Shown: positions 16,873 through 24,612 of the stretch, in pieces
Layout: the number at the start of each line of letters is the position of its first letter
Numbering within the stretch: position 1 is the first letter of the stretch
Source: Campylobacterales bacterium
Lineage (GTDB): Bacteria > Campylobacterota > Campylobacteria > Campylobacterales > Sulfurimonadaceae
Direction of reading: 5' to 3'
Length of the DNA: 45,461 nt
Assembly: GCA_026390135.1 (NCBI GenBank)
Contig: JAPLGN010000035.1
Location: 1 to 45,461, forward strand
Translations under genes and position numbers: made by a program
Notes under the pieces: generated by a model
Seen by the model: only the letters and a program-made list of their open reading frames with translations
What the model was told of the DNA's origin: nothing
The model's database searches: none

Positions 16873-17319
16873 ATGGCGTATAACTGGGTTCTTTGGTTTC
16901 ACATCATCTCTATGGTATCGTGGTTTGCGGTATTGTTCTATCTACCACGACTTTTTGTCTATCATGTTGAAAATGCTGGGAATGCAGGATTTATCGAAGT
17001 GGTACAGATCATGGAGATGAAGATTTATAAGTACATTGGTGTTCCAGCCTTTTGGGCGACACTAATTTCTGGCACAGCATTGATTATCATGTCTACAGCT
17101 CATTATGGAATAAATGTCTTTCAAATGGGTGGATGGATGGATGCAAAACTTACGCTGGTAACAATTCTAACTGCTTACTTTTTTTCATTGGGACATTATC
17201 GCCTCAAACTACAAGAAAACAGTAATTATAAAAGTGGGAAGTTTTTTAGAATGTACAACGAAGTACCGACACTTTTACTCATCGGTATTGTTGCTTTAGT
17301 TATTGTAAAACCGTTTTAA
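16873..17319 (+). CDS. hemJ: HemJ-type protoporphyrinogen IX oxidase
   Basis: A 148-residue membrane protein with four predicted helices. It has WVLWFHIISMVSWFAVLFYL with the conserved His early in helix 1, YLPRLFVYHVE (R-L-F-V-Y-H) and GGWMDAKLTLVTILTAYFF (W-x-x-x-K). These are the conserved residues of HemJ, which oxidises protoporphyrinogen IX in heme synthesis when HemG/HemY is absent. It is in the inner membrane. Its stop lies inside a hairpin shared with the convergent der gene. hemB is elsewhere in the window. Confidence 0.9.
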   Translation: MAYNWVLWFHIISMVSWFAVLFYLPRLFVYHVENAGNAGFIEVVQIMEMKIYKYIGVPAFWATLISGTALIIMSTAHYGINVFQMGGWMDAKLTLVTILTAYFFSLGHYRLKLQENSNYKSGKFFRMYNEVPTLLLIGIVALVIVKPF

Positions 17320-17333
17320 CGGTTTTGCCTTTT
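17307..17333. terminator. Bidirectional hairpin between hemJ and der
   Basis: AAAACCG and CGGTTTT pair around TTTTAA, followed on the plus strand by GCCTTTTT. The hairpin contains the hemJ stop codon. The der stop lies immediately beyond it on the other strand. Confidence 0.6.
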
Positions 17334-18856
17334 TACCACATCGCTCTTTTCTTATGCGTTTGTGGTTTTTTAGAAACATTTTTACTTTTTGCTTTAAAGA
17401 GTACCGGCGTCCCCTCGAAATCAAACTGCTCTCGCATCTGATTCGTCAAATAACGGCGATAACTAAAGTGTAATCCTTGAGGTTTATTCATAATCAATGC
17501 GATACGCGGCGGACGAATATCATACTGTGTTGCGAAATAAAGACGGATATTCATACCGTTGATACTTGGCAAGATGTGTTTGCGCATTGCTGCTTGGATT
17601 ACTTCATTGAGCTTGCTTGTCGAAATACGCTGCGAGTAGTTTTCATTGATTTTAAGTAACATATCGAAAATTCTATGAACACGCTGTTTACTTTGCGCCG
17701 AAATCGTAATGATTGGAGCGTAACTCAAGAACTTAAAGCGATCTCGTACTTCAAGTATGATCTTTTCATAATCTTCCTTAGGTGCCATATCCCATTTATT
17801 GAGAACGATCAAACACGCGAGACGATTTTTATCGACAAAACCGGCGATTTTTTCATCCAAATCCATAAATGGTTGGGACGCATCAAGAACGAGCAAAGCA
17901 ATATCCGCATTTTCAAGCATCTCTTCGGTACGCATAAGAGCATATTTTTCGATACCTAAAATCTTGCCACGTTTACGGATTCCCGCCGTGTCGATAAAGG
18001 TGATTTTCTTATCTTTATACTCAACCTCTTCATCGATTGGATCAATCGTTGTCCCTGCTACGGAACTTACAACTGAACGCTCTTCGCCCAACAGTGCGTT
18101 AAGAAGAGAACTTTTCCCAACATTCACACGCCCGATGATTGCTACTTTCATCTTATCAGCATTTCCAGGTTCGTACTCTTTTACAAGTCCCTTGAACGCT
18201 TCTTCCATCTCTGCAAGATCACCGCTTATCTCTCCATCGTCATCTTCATCGTCCATATCATCGTCATCATCCGACTCTTCGTCATACGATTCGACAAACG
18301 AATCAAAACCATCCATTTGATCGTCTTCATCCTCTTCACCCGCTTCAGATTCAGGCTGAACGATTGCAGATTCAGGAAGCACGGAAGCTACCCAGTTTAA
18401 CAAAGGTAAAATGGAACGATTATGAGAAACAGAAATACCGAAAATATTATTCGTACCAAACTCATAATATTCCCAAAGCTTCTCCTGCATCTTGTCATTG
18501 TCAATTTTATTGACGACCAATGCAATCGATTTTCCCATCGCTTCAAGCTCATAAAAGAGTTTTTTATCGTCCTCTTCAGGTAAACTTTTACCGTCCACCA
18601 TAAAGAGGATAATGTCTGCTTTATGTGCTGCTTCAAGCGATTTTTCTTTAATTCGATCGAAAAGTTCGCACCCCTCGTCCAATCCGCCTGTGTCGAGAAT
18701 TTCGACTTGTTTATCGACGACTACGGCGACACGTTTTTTGACATCTCGCGTTGTACCTGCTTGTTCGGAGGTAATCGCGTCACGCTGTTTCAGTAAACGG
18801 TTGAACAAAGAACTTTTGCCAACGTTTGGTTTACCGATAATGGCTAATTTTTGCAT
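17333..18856 (-). CDS. der: Ribosome biogenesis GTPase Der (EngA)
   Basis: A 507-residue protein with two GTPase domains in tandem: IIGKPNVGKSSLFNRLL with DTGG, and IIGRVNVGKSSLLNALL with DTAG. VVNKIDN and VLNKWDM are the NKxD motifs. A C-terminal KH-like domain ends NVSKKPQTHKKRAMW. It acts in 50S subunit assembly. Between the two G domains (about residues 168-215) is a very acidic insert with long Asp/Glu runs, making it longer than the roughly 440-490 of many relatives. A TATAAT on its strand at 18883-18888 is the likely promoter. Confidence 0.96.
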   Translation of the reverse strand: MQKLAIIGKPNVGKSSLFNRLLKQRDAITSEQAGTTRDVKKRVAVVVDKQVEILDTGGLDEGCELFDRIKEKSLEAAHKADIILFMVDGKSLPEEDDKKLFYELEAMGKSIALVVNKIDNDKMQEKLWEYYEFGTNNIFGISVSHNRSILPLLNWVASVLPESAIVQPESEAGEEDEDDQMDGFDSFVESYDEESDDDDDMDDEDDDGEISGDLAEMEEAFKGLVKEYEPGNADKMKVAIIGRVNVGKSSLLNALLGEERSVVSSVAGTTIDPIDEEVEYKDKKITFIDTAGIRKRGKILGIEKYALMRTEEMLENADIALLVLDASQPFMDLDEKIAGFVDKNRLACLIVLNKWDMAPKEDYEKIILEVRDRFKFLSYAPIITISAQSKQRVHRIFDMLLKINENYSQRISTSKLNEVIQAAMRKHILPSINGMNIRLYFATQYDIRPPRIALIMNKPQGLHFSYRRYLTNQMREQFDFEGTPVLFKAKSKNVSKKPQTHKKRAMW

Positions 18857-18882
18857 TAATTGCCTTTTTAAATAAGTGTTTC

Positions 18883-18888
18883 ATTATA
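18883..18888 (-). promoter_or_regulatory. -10 box of der
   Basis: TATAAT on the minus strand 26 nt before the der start, reading GCTATAATGAAAC. It sits back to back with a plus-strand TATGAT at 18907 for the divergent gene. Confidence 0.6.
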
Positions 18889-18906
18889 GCGTAAATGCAC
18901 TTAGGG

Positions 18907-18912
18907 TATGAT
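18907..18912 (+). promoter_or_regulatory. -10 box 6 nt before a phosphoribosyltransferase start codon
   Basis: TATGAT ends 6 nt before the ATG at 18919, with no Shine-Dalgarno sequence between. The predicted transcript would start at the start codon itself. Confidence 0.45.
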
Positions 18913-18918
18913 TTTGAG

Positions 18919-19374
18919 ATGACATACTATGACTTTAACCAATTTAAAACTGACATTCCTCGTCTTGGGTCTCTTTGTGAAACCTTTCAACCCGATACTA
19001 TTTTAGCCGTTGCGCGAGGAGGAATGACCTTAGCCCATGCTTTGTGTATGCATTTGGATGTACGAAATCTTCAAAGCATTCGATGTGAAAGTTATGATGG
19101 AAATGAACAGCGTACAGCACTAACCATCCTAGGTGAATCAACATTCTCACCCTCTAAGCGTATTTTAATAGTTGATGATATTGTTGACAGCGGGCAAACA
19201 CTCCATACTCTTTTGCTACTTATACAAAGCAATAACCCTGATGTTATTTTTAAAACCGCTTCACTCTTCACCAAGCCCACTGCCCTCGTTCAGCCTGATT
19301 TTTTCTTATATGAAGCTACGGATTGGATTGATTTTTTTTGGGAAAGAGATTTCTTAAAAATCAATTTGGTATAA
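18919..19374 (+). CDS. Phosphoribosyltransferase-domain protein (xanthine/guanine type)
   Basis: About 151 residues from ATG 18919 (MTYYDFNQFKTDIPRLGSLC). ILAVARGGMTLAHALCMHL is the PPi loop and RILIVDDIVDSGQTLHTLL is the PRPP-binding signature of type I phosphoribosyltransferases. WIDFFWERDF at the end resembles Gpt-like enzymes that end in a hood with W/F residues. It probably makes a nucleotide from a purine base and PRPP. An ATG 24 nt upstream (18895) gives a longer form but would overlap the likely -10 box. metK follows after 48 nt. Confidence 0.75.
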   Translation: MTYYDFNQFKTDIPRLGSLCETFQPDTILAVARGGMTLAHALCMHLDVRNLQSIRCESYDGNEQRTALTILGESTFSPSKRILIVDDIVDSGQTLHTLLLLIQSNNPDVIFKTASLFTKPTALVQPDFFLYEATDWIDFFWERDFLKINLV

Positions 19375-19375
19375 T
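19370..19375 (+). promoter_or_regulatory. -10 box of metK, overlapping the upstream stop codon
   Basis: TATAAT spans the TAA stop of the phosphoribosyltransferase gene. A start near 19382 gives a leader of about 40 nt, with AAGGA 7 nt before the metK ATG. Confidence 0.6.
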
Positions 19376-19422
19376 CCGCACAATTAGAAAACTTTTCAAT
19401 ATTTTATCCACCAAGGATTGTT

Positions 19423-20580
19423 ATGCCAAAAGAATATATCTTCACTTCTGAATCCGTCACCGAGGGACATCCCGATAAGATGGCAGATCAAATTAGTGAT
19501 GCGATTTTAGATTACATCATCGAACATGATACAAAAGCGCGTGTGGCTTGCGAAACGCTTGTTTCCAATGGGTTTTGTGTTATTGCCGGTGAGCTTAAAA
19601 CCACCGCGTATGCCCCAATGCAAGAAATTGCCCGCCAAGTCGTTCGTGAAATCGGGTATACCGATGCAACCTATGGTTTTGATTACCGCTCATGTGCAGT
19701 CCTCAACGGTATCGGTGAGCAATCTCCCGACATCAACCAAGGTGTTGACCAAGCAGATGGAGAGATCGGTGCAGGAGATCAAGGCTTGATGTTTGGTTAC
19801 GCATGCCGTGAAACTGAAGTCCTTATGCCATTGCCTATCCACCTGTCACATCGTCTTGCAGAGCGTTTAGCGCAAGTGCGTAAAGAGGGTATTATCCCTT
19901 ACCTTCGTCCCGATGGAAAAACACAAGTCAGTATTCGATATGTGAATGACAAGCCTGTATCCGTTGAAACCGTAGTTGTCTCCACGCAACACGCCCCTGA
20001 AATTTCTCAAGAAAAATTGCATGCAGATGTTATCAAAGAAGTCATCGAGTACGTTATTCCTAAGGAACTAAGAGCTGAAAATATTGTTTATCACATCAAT
20101 CCAACCGGTAAATTTGTTATCGGCGGTCCTCAAGGGGATGCTGGACTTACAGGACGAAAAATCATTGTCGATACCTACGGCGGAGCTTGCCCTCACGGTG
20201 GCGGAGCATTTAGTGGGAAAGATCCAACCAAAGTGGATCGTTCGGCTGCATACGCTGCTCGCCATGTTGCAAAAAATCTTGTCGCTTCAGGCGCATGTGA
20301 TCGCGCTACTATTCAAGTATCGTACGCAATCGGTGTAGTAAAGCCAATCTCGATCATGGTTAATACTCACGGTACCGCAGTCGTTGCCGAAGAAAAAATT
20401 GAAGCGTGTGTCAACGAACTGTTTGACCTTACCCCTCGTGGAATCATTGAATCACTCGATTTATTACGTCCAATCTACCGAAAAACTGCTGCATATGGAC
20501 ATTTTGGACGTGAACTTCCTGAATTTACCTGGGAAAAAACCGATAAAGTAGATGAAATTCGAGCATTCTTAGGATTATAA
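19423..20580 (+). CDS. metK: S-adenosylmethionine synthetase
   Basis: A 385-residue protein, the family norm. The N-terminus has [20 protein letters not shown] (ATP/methionine site), then [20 protein letters not shown], the MetK signature hexapeptide region. [20 protein letters not shown] and [19 protein letters not shown] are the second and third conserved blocks. It makes S-adenosylmethionine from ATP and methionine, used here for example by RsmG. Translation begins at ATG with AAGGA upstream. All catalytic blocks are present. Confidence 0.97.
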   Translation: MPKEYIFTSESVTEGHPDKMADQISDAILDYIIEHDTKARVACETLVSNGFCVIAGELKTTAYAPMQEIARQVVREIGYTDATYGFDYRSCAVLNGIGEQSPDINQGVDQADGEIGAGDQGLMFGYACRETEVLMPLPIHLSHRLAERLAQVRKEGIIPYLRPDGKTQVSIRYVNDKPVSVETVVVSTQHAPEISQEKLHADVIKEVIEYVIPKELRAENIVYHINPTGKFVIGGPQGDAGLTGRKIIVDTYGGACPHGGGAFSGKDPTKVDRSAAYAARHVAKNLVASGACDRATIQVSYAIGVVKPISIMVNTHGTAVVAEEKIEACVNELFDLTPRGIIESLDLLRPIYRKTAAYGHFGRELPEFTWEKTDKVDEIRAFLGL

Positions 20581-20593
20581 TTTTTTTCTTTTT

Positions 20594-20616
20594 CATTCCC
20601 AATTAAACAGGGAATG
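20594..20616 (+). terminator. Hairpin after metK (weak terminator)
   Basis: CATTCCC and GGGAATG form a perfect 7-bp stem with a 9-nt loop, 13 nt after the metK stop. The T-rich tract precedes rather than follows the stem, so this may be an mRNA-end stabiliser more than a strong terminator. Confidence 0.4.
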
Positions 20617-20689
20617 ACAAGAGGTAACACCCACGCTTGTAAATCCACTAAAACTTTTCTTTTTTTAGCTACCTTTAAAATTCTTCTGT

Positions 20690-20695
20690 TATAGT
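20690..20695 (+). promoter_or_regulatory. Extended -10 box of the ferredoxin gene
   Basis: TATAGT preceded by TG (TGTTATAGT), 28 nt before the ATG. AGGAGA stands 4 nt ahead of the start codon. Confidence 0.45.
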
Positions 20696-20723
20696 TACCC
20701 ATATTTATAATTTAGGAGAACCC

Positions 20724-21008
20724 ATGGCAGTAGTTATTAACGACACCTGTATTAACTGTGGCGCTTGTATCGACGAGTGTCCTGTAGAAGCAATCGTAGA
20801 CGAGGATGATAACCCAACGGGTGAAGAAATTTACTACGTTTATGGCGACAAATGTGTTGAATGTGTAGGTCATCATGATGTTCCTGCATGTGCAACTGCT
20901 TGTCCAACTGAGGGTTGTATCACTTGGGATGAAGTTGGTGAAAGTCCATCTCACCGTGATGATATTGGTGCTGATTTACGTTCAAGTAAAGCTAATATCG
21001 TAGACTAA
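20724..21008 (+). CDS. 2[4Fe-4S] ferredoxin, Alvin/YfhL type
   Basis: A 94-residue acidic protein. The first cluster is bound by C-I-N-C-G-A-C-I-D-E-C-P (residues 9-20). The second uses C-V-E-C, an eight-residue gap, then C-A-T-A-C-P. The lengthened spacing in the second cluster and the extra C-terminal tail are typical of Allochromatium-type low-potential ferredoxins. It transfers single electrons in the cytoplasm. It has its own promoter and a strong hairpin after it, so it is probably transcribed alone. No partner is indicated by neighbours. Confidence 0.92.
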   Translation: MAVVINDTCINCGACIDECPVEAIVDEDDNPTGEEIYYVYGDKCVECVGHHDVPACATACPTEGCITWDEVGESPSHRDDIGADLRSSKANIVD

Positions 21009-21014
21009 ACCACT

Positions 21015-21041
21015 TTTTTGAAGGCTAACTCCCTTCAAAAA
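21015..21041 (+). terminator. Hairpin terminator after the ferredoxin gene
   Basis: TTTTTGAAGG pairs perfectly with CCTTCAAAAA around CTAACTC, 6 nt after the stop codon. CCTCTCTTT follows. Confidence 0.75.
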
Positions 21042-21095
21042 CCTCTCTTTATATATCTTCCTTAATCTTTAATATTACTCAAATTATTATTTTGC

Positions 21096-21101
21096 TATAA
21101 T
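21096..21101 (+). promoter_or_regulatory. Extended -10 box of ndk
   Basis: TGCTATAAT is a perfect extended -10. A start near 21108 gives a leader of about 30 nt, with AGGAG 5 nt before the ATG. It probably drives ndk-yceD and perhaps rpmF-plsX-fabH. Confidence 0.65.
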
Positions 21102-21137
21102 CCCGCTCTATTATTTACATACAGAACAGGAGCATTG

Positions 21138-21551
21138 ATGGAACAAACATTGTCAATCATCAAGCCTGACGCCGTAGCAAAAGGTGTCATTGGAAAAATT
21201 TTGGATCGTTTTGAGACAGATGGTCTTAAAATCGCAGCTACCAAAAAAGTTCAGCTTAGCCGTCAAGACGCTGAAGCATTCTACGCAGTACACGCTGCTC
21301 GCCCTTTCTTCAACGACCTCGTTGATTTCATGGTAAGCGGTCCTGTTGTTATTACTGTTCTTGAAGGCGAAAACGCAGTTCTAAGAAACCGTGATTTAAT
21401 GGGTGCAACGAATCCTAAAGAAGCAGAAGCTGGTACTATCCGTGCTGATTTCGCTGAAAATATTGACGCAAATGCTGTTCACGGAAGTGATTCAGTTGAA
21501 AACGCTAAAAATGAAATTGCGTTTTTCTTTTCAGGACGCGAGATCTCCTAA
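21138..21551 (+). CDS. ndk: Nucleoside diphosphate kinase
   Basis: A 137-residue protein starting [20 protein letters not shown]. It has [17 protein letters not shown] and the catalytic histidine in [19 protein letters not shown]. It moves the terminal phosphate between nucleoside triphosphates and diphosphates. The ATG at 21138 is preceded by AGGAG; a TTG directly before it is not needed. The yceD gene begins at the next base after its stop, so the two are co-translated. Confidence 0.97.
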   Translation: MEQTLSIIKPDAVAKGVIGKILDRFETDGLKIAATKKVQLSRQDAEAFYAVHAARPFFNDLVDFMVSGPVVITVLEGENAVLRNRDLMGATNPKEAEAGTIRADFAENIDANAVHGSDSVENAKNEIAFFFSGREIS

Positions 21552-21926
21552 GTGAATTTAATTCCATTTAAACACTTAAACTCTATTCCCTTAGAGTTTG
21601 ACGTTGTCGTGGAAAATACCTTTTTTAAAGGAACTTTAGTTCATAAAAAAGGTAAAATTGCGGAGTTAAACGGTACAATAACAGGAAGCATCTCAATGCC
21701 TTGTGATTTATGCGCTGAAAATATTGAAAGAGTTCTTAATGAAGAGCTCTTTTTTTACCTTTCGGACGGTATTATAAGTGACAATGAAGATGAGCTTGAT
21801 ATTGTAGAGATCACTACACCTATGATTGATATGAAAGAGCTTTTAGCTTCCGAAATTGAACTCATTAAAAGTGATTATTTTTGCTGTTCGCACTGCGAAG
21901 GCAAAACAGTAGAACAAGAGTTCTAA
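21552..21926 (+). CDS. YceD/DUF177 family protein
   Basis: A 124-residue protein, GTG start. MPCDLCAENIERVLNEELFF and the C-terminal CCSHCEGKTVEQEF give Cys pairs that may bind a metal. IVEITTPMIDMKELLASEIEL is the conserved helix region of YceD. The family usually precedes rpmF, as here, and has been linked to 23S rRNA processing. It is a cytoplasmic protein. The 102-nt gap to rpmF holds two hairpins. Confidence 0.8.
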   Translation: MNLIPFKHLNSIPLEFDVVVENTFFKGTLVHKKGKIAELNGTITGSISMPCDLCAENIERVLNEELFFYLSDGIISDNEDELDIVEITTPMIDMKELLASEIELIKSDYFCCSHCEGKTVEQEF

Positions 21927-21937
21927 TAAACGTAGTG

Positions 21938-22000
21938 CACTGAGCTTTCTGCTGAAGAAAACTCAGTGTTAACGTAGCTTTTGGGATGTATTCCAAAAGC
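21938..22000 (+). promoter_or_regulatory. Two adjacent hairpins in the rpmF leader
   Basis: Hairpin 1: CACTGAG (21938-21944) pairs with CTCAGTG (21962-21968), extended by TTTC/GAAA past one mismatch. Hairpin 2: GCTTTTGG (21977-21984) pairs with CCAAAAGC (21993-22000). Each is preceded by AACGTAG. Neither has a T-run. They lie between yceD and the rpmF ribosome site. Confidence 0.6.
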
Positions 22001-22028
22001 GTTTAAATCAAATAGAAAGGGCTATAAA

Positions 22029-22178
22029 ATGGCAGTACCTAAAAGAAGAGTGAGTCACACTCGCGCAGCAAAACGCAGAACTCACTATAAAGTTTCACTT
22101 GCTCGTCCAGTTAAAGACAAAGACGGCACGTATAAATTGTCTCATTACGCTAACCCCGTTACTGGTGAGTATAAATAA
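22029..22178 (+). CDS. rpmF: 50S ribosomal protein L32
   Basis: A 49-residue basic protein, [20 protein letters not shown] followed by [20 protein letters not shown]. This is the campylobacterial L32 form, lacking the zinc-binding Cys pairs seen in some bacteria. The ATG at 22029 has AGAAAGG upstream. An in-frame start 16 codons earlier would begin inside hairpin 2 and is rejected. plsX starts 3 nt after its stop. Confidence 0.96.
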   Translation: MAVPKRRVSHTRAAKRRTHYKVSLARPVKDKDGTYKLSHYANPVTGEYK

Positions 22179-22181
22179 TTG

Positions 22182-23171
22182 ATGATCAGAATTGCTATTG
22201 ATGCAATGGGTGGGGACTTCGGTCCTGAACCAATTGTAAAAGGAACCATAGAAGCTCTTAAAGAGAAAAAGTTCGAAGCAATTTTGGTTGGCAAAAAAGA
22301 TGAAATTTTGTCTTTGCTACCCAAGGGCTATAAAGACAAGATTTTAATTATTGAAGCAAATGATGTTATCGATATGGGTGATGCAGCAACAGACGCACTT
22401 AAACGTCAAGAGAGCTCTATCTACAAAGCAGTAGAGCTCGTTCGAAATGGTCAGGCTGATGGGGTTGTGAGTGCAGGACATAGCGGTGCTACAATGACAC
22501 TTGCTACATTACGTCTTGGACGCCTAAAAAATGTATTACGTCCAGCATTAGTAACATCGATGCCGACTAAAAGTGGAAAACGAAGTATCTTAATGGACGC
22601 TGGAGCAAATGTCGACTGTAAAGCCGAACACCTTTTTCAGTTTGGAATCATGGGCTATTATTACGCCCAGGATATGCTCAAAGTCTCCTCGCCTAGAGTT
22701 GGACTTCTTGCAAATGGCGAAGAAGCTTCCAAAGGGAATGAAATAACTAAAGAAGCCTTCAAATTACTCGAAGGTCAGCAAGGTTTTATCGGTAATGTCG
22801 AAGGAAATAATATCTTTGACGGTTCTTGCGATGTTATTGTGTGCGATGGATTTATCGGAAATTTAGTTCTTAAAGCATCTGAAGGGGTAGCCTCTACTAT
22901 CAGCTATTTTATCAAAGAGTATATCCGTAAATCACCTATCGCTATCACCGGAGCATTGCTTATGCGCAAAGTATTTCATTTACTCAAAAAAGAGATTGAT
23001 TACGCCGAAATTGGTGGAGCGCCTCTAGTTGGAATCAAAGGATGCGCTATTGTAAGTCATGGTAAAAGCAATCCAAAAGCAGTGAAAAATGCCATTTTTC
23101 AAGCAATCCGCTATGTGGATACGGGTGTAAATATACACATTGAAAACCGTCTTGAAGAACTAAAAAACTAA
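22182..23171 (+). CDS. plsX: Phosphate acyltransferase PlsX
   Basis: A 329-residue protein starting [20 protein letters not shown], the PlsX N-terminal signature. It also has [36 protein letters not shown] and [20 protein letters not shown]. It makes acyl-phosphate from acyl-ACP for phospholipid synthesis at the membrane surface. ATG at 22182 is used rather than the TTG 3 nt earlier. The rpmF-plsX-fabH order is common in bacteria. Confidence 0.97.
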   Translation: MIRIAIDAMGGDFGPEPIVKGTIEALKEKKFEAILVGKKDEILSLLPKGYKDKILIIEANDVIDMGDAATDALKRQESSIYKAVELVRNGQADGVVSAGHSGATMTLATLRLGRLKNVLRPALVTSMPTKSGKRSILMDAGANVDCKAEHLFQFGIMGYYYAQDMLKVSSPRVGLLANGEEASKGNEITKEAFKLLEGQQGFIGNVEGNNIFDGSCDVIVCDGFIGNLVLKASEGVASTISYFIKEYIRKSPIAITGALLMRKVFHLLKKEIDYAEIGGAPLVGIKGCAIVSHGKSNPKAVKNAIFQAIRYVDTGVNIHIENRLEELKN

Positions 23172-23195
23172 ACCAGCCTGACACAAAGGTGTACT

Positions 23196-24194
23196 ATGTA
23201 TGCAGCGTTCCGCTCTATTGGAGCTTATGTCCCCACAAAAATTCTTTCCAATACTGATCTTGAACGTATGGTCGATACGAGTGATGAATGGATATTTAAA
23301 CGTACAGGAATAAAAGAACGTCATATTGCAGCAGACAATGAAACTACCAGTGATATGGGTGTACAAGCTGCTAAAATGGCAATAGAACGTGCCGGTATCG
23401 ATAAAAATCAAATTGATATGGTCGTTTGTGCAACCATTTCACCTGATTATTTTTGCATGCCTTCAACAGCTACTATTATTGCTGATAAACTTGGTCTAGA
23501 AAAAGTAATGGCGTATGATATTTCTGCGGCGTGTACCGGATTTGTTTATGCTCTCAGCGTAGCCAAAGCATTTATTGAATCCGGAATGAAGAAAAACGTT
23601 CTTATTATCGGAGCTGAAAAACTTAGTGCGATAACCGATTATACCGACCGTGGAACTTGTATTCTTTTTGGTGACGGTGCAGGTGCCGCTATCATCAGCG
23701 CAACAACTACACAATCTGAAGCAATCATTGACGTTCATACGGGGTCTGATGGTGCCTATGCTGATCTACTTATGACACCAAATGGAGGAAGCGGATCAGC
23801 ACACGATGAGCCTAATCGTGAAGAAGCAGGATGCTTTATGAAAATGAAGGGGAATGAAACGTTCAAAGTTGCTGTTCGTACTCTGACAAGTGATGTTGTA
23901 GCAATTTTAGAAGAAAATAATATTACCTCATCTGCTATCAAACATTTCATCCCTCATCAAGCCAATTACCGCATTATTAAAGCGGTTGGTGATGCACTAA
24001 ACCTAGAAGAGAAACAAGTTGTCCTTACGGTCGAAAAATACGGTAATACCTCTGGCGCATCCATTCCAATGGCAATCAATGATATCTATGAGTCAGGTCG
24101 CCTTCAAGAGGGTGATCTAATGCTTCTTGACGCTTTTGGTGGTGGTTTGACATGGGGAAGTGCCCTCGTTCCTTTTGCTGGAAAAGGTAAATAA
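23196..24194 (+). CDS. fabH: 3-oxoacyl-ACP synthase III
   Basis: A 332-residue ketoacyl synthase [23 protein letters not shown] has the active-site Cys, [16 protein letters not shown] the His and [20 protein letters not shown] the Asn of the C-H-N triad. [18 protein letters not shown] is the FabH N-terminal signature. It condenses acetyl-CoA with malonyl-ACP to start fatty-acid synthesis. The ATG has AAAGG upstream. It is the last gene of the operon from ndk or rpmF. Confidence 0.97.
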   Translation: MYAAFRSIGAYVPTKILSNTDLERMVDTSDEWIFKRTGIKERHIAADNETTSDMGVQAAKMAIERAGIDKNQIDMVVCATISPDYFCMPSTATIIADKLGLEKVMAYDISAACTGFVYALSVAKAFIESGMKKNVLIIGAEKLSAITDYTDRGTCILFGDGAGAAIISATTTQSEAIIDVHTGSDGAYADLLMTPNGGSGSAHDEPNREEAGCFMKMKGNETFKVAVRTLTSDVVAILEENNITSSAIKHFIPHQANYRIIKAVGDALNLEEKQVVLTVEKYGNTSGASIPMAINDIYESGRLQEGDLMLLDAFGGGLTWGSALVPFAGKGK

Positions 24195-24237
24195 AGACTC
24201 TTTTGCTACAATAAAAGACTTATTATAAAGGTCTTTT

Positions 24238-24612
24238 ATGCTCTATTCTAACTCCCTCGTTTATATTGAACTTCACGACAGTGAAATCCCTTGGCTTAAA
24301 ATCTTTACTCATACCCCTCATAAAGAATTCTCTGAATGTTTATCTCATGAAAAAACAATGATTTGGGAATGCTTAGACATTATCGAGAAAGAGATGTTAG
24401 AATATTTCAAACCAGATAAAATCAATATAGCTTCATTTGGTAATATGTGTCCGAGGGTTCATTGGCATATAATGGCACGCTTTAATGACGATAGCTATTT
24501 TCCAGAGCCGATGTGGGGAGTTAAACAAAGAGAGGGAAGTATTAAAATAGCTCCGATGGAGCCATTTTTAGAAAGCGTACAAAAGAAATTAACTTCTTGG
24601 TCTGCTATCTGA
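24238..24612 (+). CDS. HIT-family hydrolase, variant triad
   Basis: A 124-residue histidine-triad-fold protein. The motif is PRVHWHIMARF, where the canonical H-x-H-x-H has Arg at the first position. The middle His (nucleophile) and third His are kept. FGNMCPRVHWHIMARFNDDS resembles the diadenosine-polyphosphate hydrolase branch. It likely cleaves a nucleotide phosphoester or phosphoramidate. AAAGG precedes the ATG, inside a small hairpin (AAAAGAC / GTCTTTT). The 3' end overlaps the convergent helicase gene by 24 nt. Confidence 0.8.
   Translation: MLYSNSLVYIELHDSEIPWLKIFTHTPHKEFSECLSHEKTMIWECLDIIEKEMLEYFKPDKINIASFGNMCPRVHWHIMARFNDDSYFPEPMWGVKQREGSIKIAPMEPFLESVQKKLTSWSAI

Noticed and set aside
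17799-18320. 173-residue Ser-rich reading frame on the plus strand
   Set aside because: It is the antisense of der. The Ser runs come from the Asp/Glu codons of the acidic insert.
21981-22028. Sixteen-residue extension of L32
   Set aside because: It would start inside a hairpin, and L32 normally begins M-A-V-P-K. A ribosome site stands before 22029.
24213-24237. Hairpin just before the HIT gene as a regulatory switch
   Set aside because: AAAAGAC/GTCTTTT is A/T-rich, and a likely promoter lies close enough that the transcript may start inside the left arm. Too weak to claim.
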